Positions 63,161-64,000 of a DNA stretch of 64,000 bases are shown here, piece after piece. The stretch's first letter is position 1. Every line of letters begins with the position of its first letter. The DNA comes from Dissulfurimicrobium hydrothermale (lineage in GTDB: Bacteria > Desulfobacterota > Dissulfuribacteria > Dissulfuribacterales > Sh68). The notes below the pieces were generated by a model, which was not told the origin of the DNA, made no database searches, and saw only the letters and a list, made by a program, of their open reading frames with translations. Position numbers and translations under genes: made by a program. The stretch is from positions 590,306 through 654,305 of the forward strand of contig NZ_CP085041.1 in assembly GCF_022026155.1 (NCBI RefSeq), read 5' to 3'.

Positions 63161-64000
63161 ATGAGTCAGATGGAGCGTATCTATTTTTTTCATAGAGAGG
63201 TTCTTAAGAAAAGATATCCTAACACCAGGACGATCAGGGATGAGTTCGGTGTCAGCGAATCCTCGGCAAGACGCGACATCGAATATCTGAGGGAGTTTCT
63301 CCTTGCCCCCATAGAGTTTGACAGGGCCAGAAACGGCTATTTCTATGCCTCATCAGGCTTTCGTCTGCCCTTTGAAAACGTCCCTGAGATCATAGCTATG
63401 CTTGGAGTGCTGCACAAGATGGCGGAGGAGGCGGGGTTATCGGCCCTGCCTGAGGTTACGGCATTGCAGGAAAGGCTTTCTGCGATCCTGTCACCTGAGA
63501 GCAAACGCCTGGTGAATGCGATTCGTTTCGAGAAGATAGAGGCTGAGCCTGTGGCCAGTGAAAGGATCAAGCTGATACTTGATGCCATACAACAAGGCGT
63601 AGCCATTTGCTTTGATTACCACAAGCCTAACGGCGAGAAAAGCCGACGCATGGTTGACCCGTTGAGACTTTTGAACTACCAGTGGCGGTGGTATCTGGTG
63701 GCCTTTTGTCATCTGAGAAACGCAATGCGGATATTTCATATACCCCGCATGAGTGCGATCGAATTAACAGGAGAGAGATGCCGTGTGTGCGAGATAATAA
63801 ATGAAAATCTCGATTCGCTGCTCAATAAATCCTTTGGGATATTCAAGGGTAACGATGTGAAAACCGTAAAGATTTTATTTGGCGGGGATGCGGCGGCAAT
63901 AGTCAGGGAACAGGTCTGGCACCCTGACCAACAGCTGGAGGATACGCAGGATGGGCTTGTGCTCACGCTGAGGGTCACGGATTTCACCGAGATCATAATG
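63161..64000 (+). CDS. WYL-domain transcriptional regulator, partial at right edge
   Basis: A frame of at least 280 codons running off the window. The N-terminal winged helix-turn-helix is visible in YPNTRTIRDEFGVSESSARRDIEYLREFL (residues about 19-48). The WYL domain lies around 145-200, with AICFDYHKPNGEKSRRMVDPLRLLNYQWRWYLVAFCHLRNAMRIFHIPRM. WYL proteins sense ligands or nucleic acids and often repress CRISPR-Cas or other defence genes. It diverges from cas3, 258 bp apart, so it is the natural candidate regulator of this cas operon. Its codon use looks like the rest of the window and unlike the cas genes. Confidence 0.9.
   Translation, partial: MSQMERIYFFHREVLKKRYPNTRTIRDEFGVSESSARRDIEYLREFLLAPIEFDRARNGYFYASSGFRLPFENVPEIIAMLGVLHKMAEEAGLSALPEVTALQERLSAILSPESKRLVNAIRFEKIEAEPVASERIKLILDAIQQGVAICFDYHKPNGEKSRRMVDPLRLLNYQWRWYLVAFCHLRNAMRIFHIPRMSAIELTGERCRVCEIINENLDSLLNKSFGIFKGNDVKTVKILFGGDAAAIVREQVWHPDQQLEDTQDGLVLTLRVTDFTEIIM

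Overview
The window reads as a chromosomal segment of an anaerobic, Gram-negative bacterium, most likely Desulfobacterota (deltaproteobacterial type) and possibly a sulfur-disproportionating relative of the Dissulfuribacter group. The basis is the gene content: an xerC-hslVU-argBDFG operon, 2-oxoacid:ferredoxin oxidoreductase, large multiheme c-type cytochromes with an outer-membrane barrel, lipopolysaccharide export genes, and a five-gene yedE/tusA/dsrE-type sulfur cluster. The taxonomic call is an inference from content and gene order; no marker gene search was possible.

Layout. 1-8.3 kb (minus strand): xerC, hslV, hslU, argB, argD, argF, argG and a RACo-like ASKHA protein that runs off the left end. 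8.4-16 kb (plus): DUF2784 membrane protein, korAB, an unknown small protein, xerD and a SNF2-family helicase. 16-19.5 kb (minus): DUF3108 protein and a two-unit M16 protease. 19.7-22.2 kb (plus): the YedE-TusA-DsrE 'YTD' type sulfur cluster, ended by tandem hairpin terminators. 22.3-23.5 kb (minus): PilC/GspF. 24-34.1 kb: the electron-transfer region, with an outer-membrane barrel, a 12-heme lipoprotein and an octaheme cytochrome on the plus strand, then a FlaG-like protein, lepB, an entericidin-like lipoprotein and a second large cytochrome on the minus strand. 34-36.8 kb: manganese pyrophosphatase, transaldolase-like aldolase, lytic transglycosylase. 36.8-42.3 kb (minus): the shape operon mreB-mreC-mreD-mrdA-rodA. 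42.4-48.6 kb (plus): mdh, mltA, ABC-2 transporter pair, tsaE, APH/ATPase fusion. 48.6-53.1 kb (minus): nth, lptG, lptF, gapN-like dehydrogenase. 53.4-62.9 kb: a complete type I-C CRISPR-Cas locus (six-repeat array, leader, cas2, cas1, cas4, cas7, cas8c, cas5, cas3). 63.1 kb to the end: a divergent WYL regulator, cut by the window edge.

The most interesting signal is selenocysteine. Two multiheme cytochromes are each interrupted by an in-frame TGA (27007-27009 plus strand; 32715-32713 minus strand). In both, the downstream part continues in the same frame, carries more CXXCH heme motifs, and has no signal peptide or ribosome site of its own. In both, a stem-loop with a G in the first two loop bases starts 16-19 nt after the TGA, the geometry of a bacterial SECIS. 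The barrel gene heading the cytochrome operon also has an in-frame TGA at codon 11, again followed by a short hairpin. Together they suggest a selenium-dependent respiratory or extracellular electron-transfer module.

The CRISPR-Cas locus looks acquired. Palindromic REP/MITE-like elements (ends TGTCATTGCGAG...CTCGCAATGACA) sit directly behind almost every cas stop codon and were not noticed elsewhere in the window. A chimeric Cmr1-like fragment sits between cas1 and cas2. The WYL gene beside cas3 looks native in base usage, and a perfect 9-bp-arm palindrome lies between the two.
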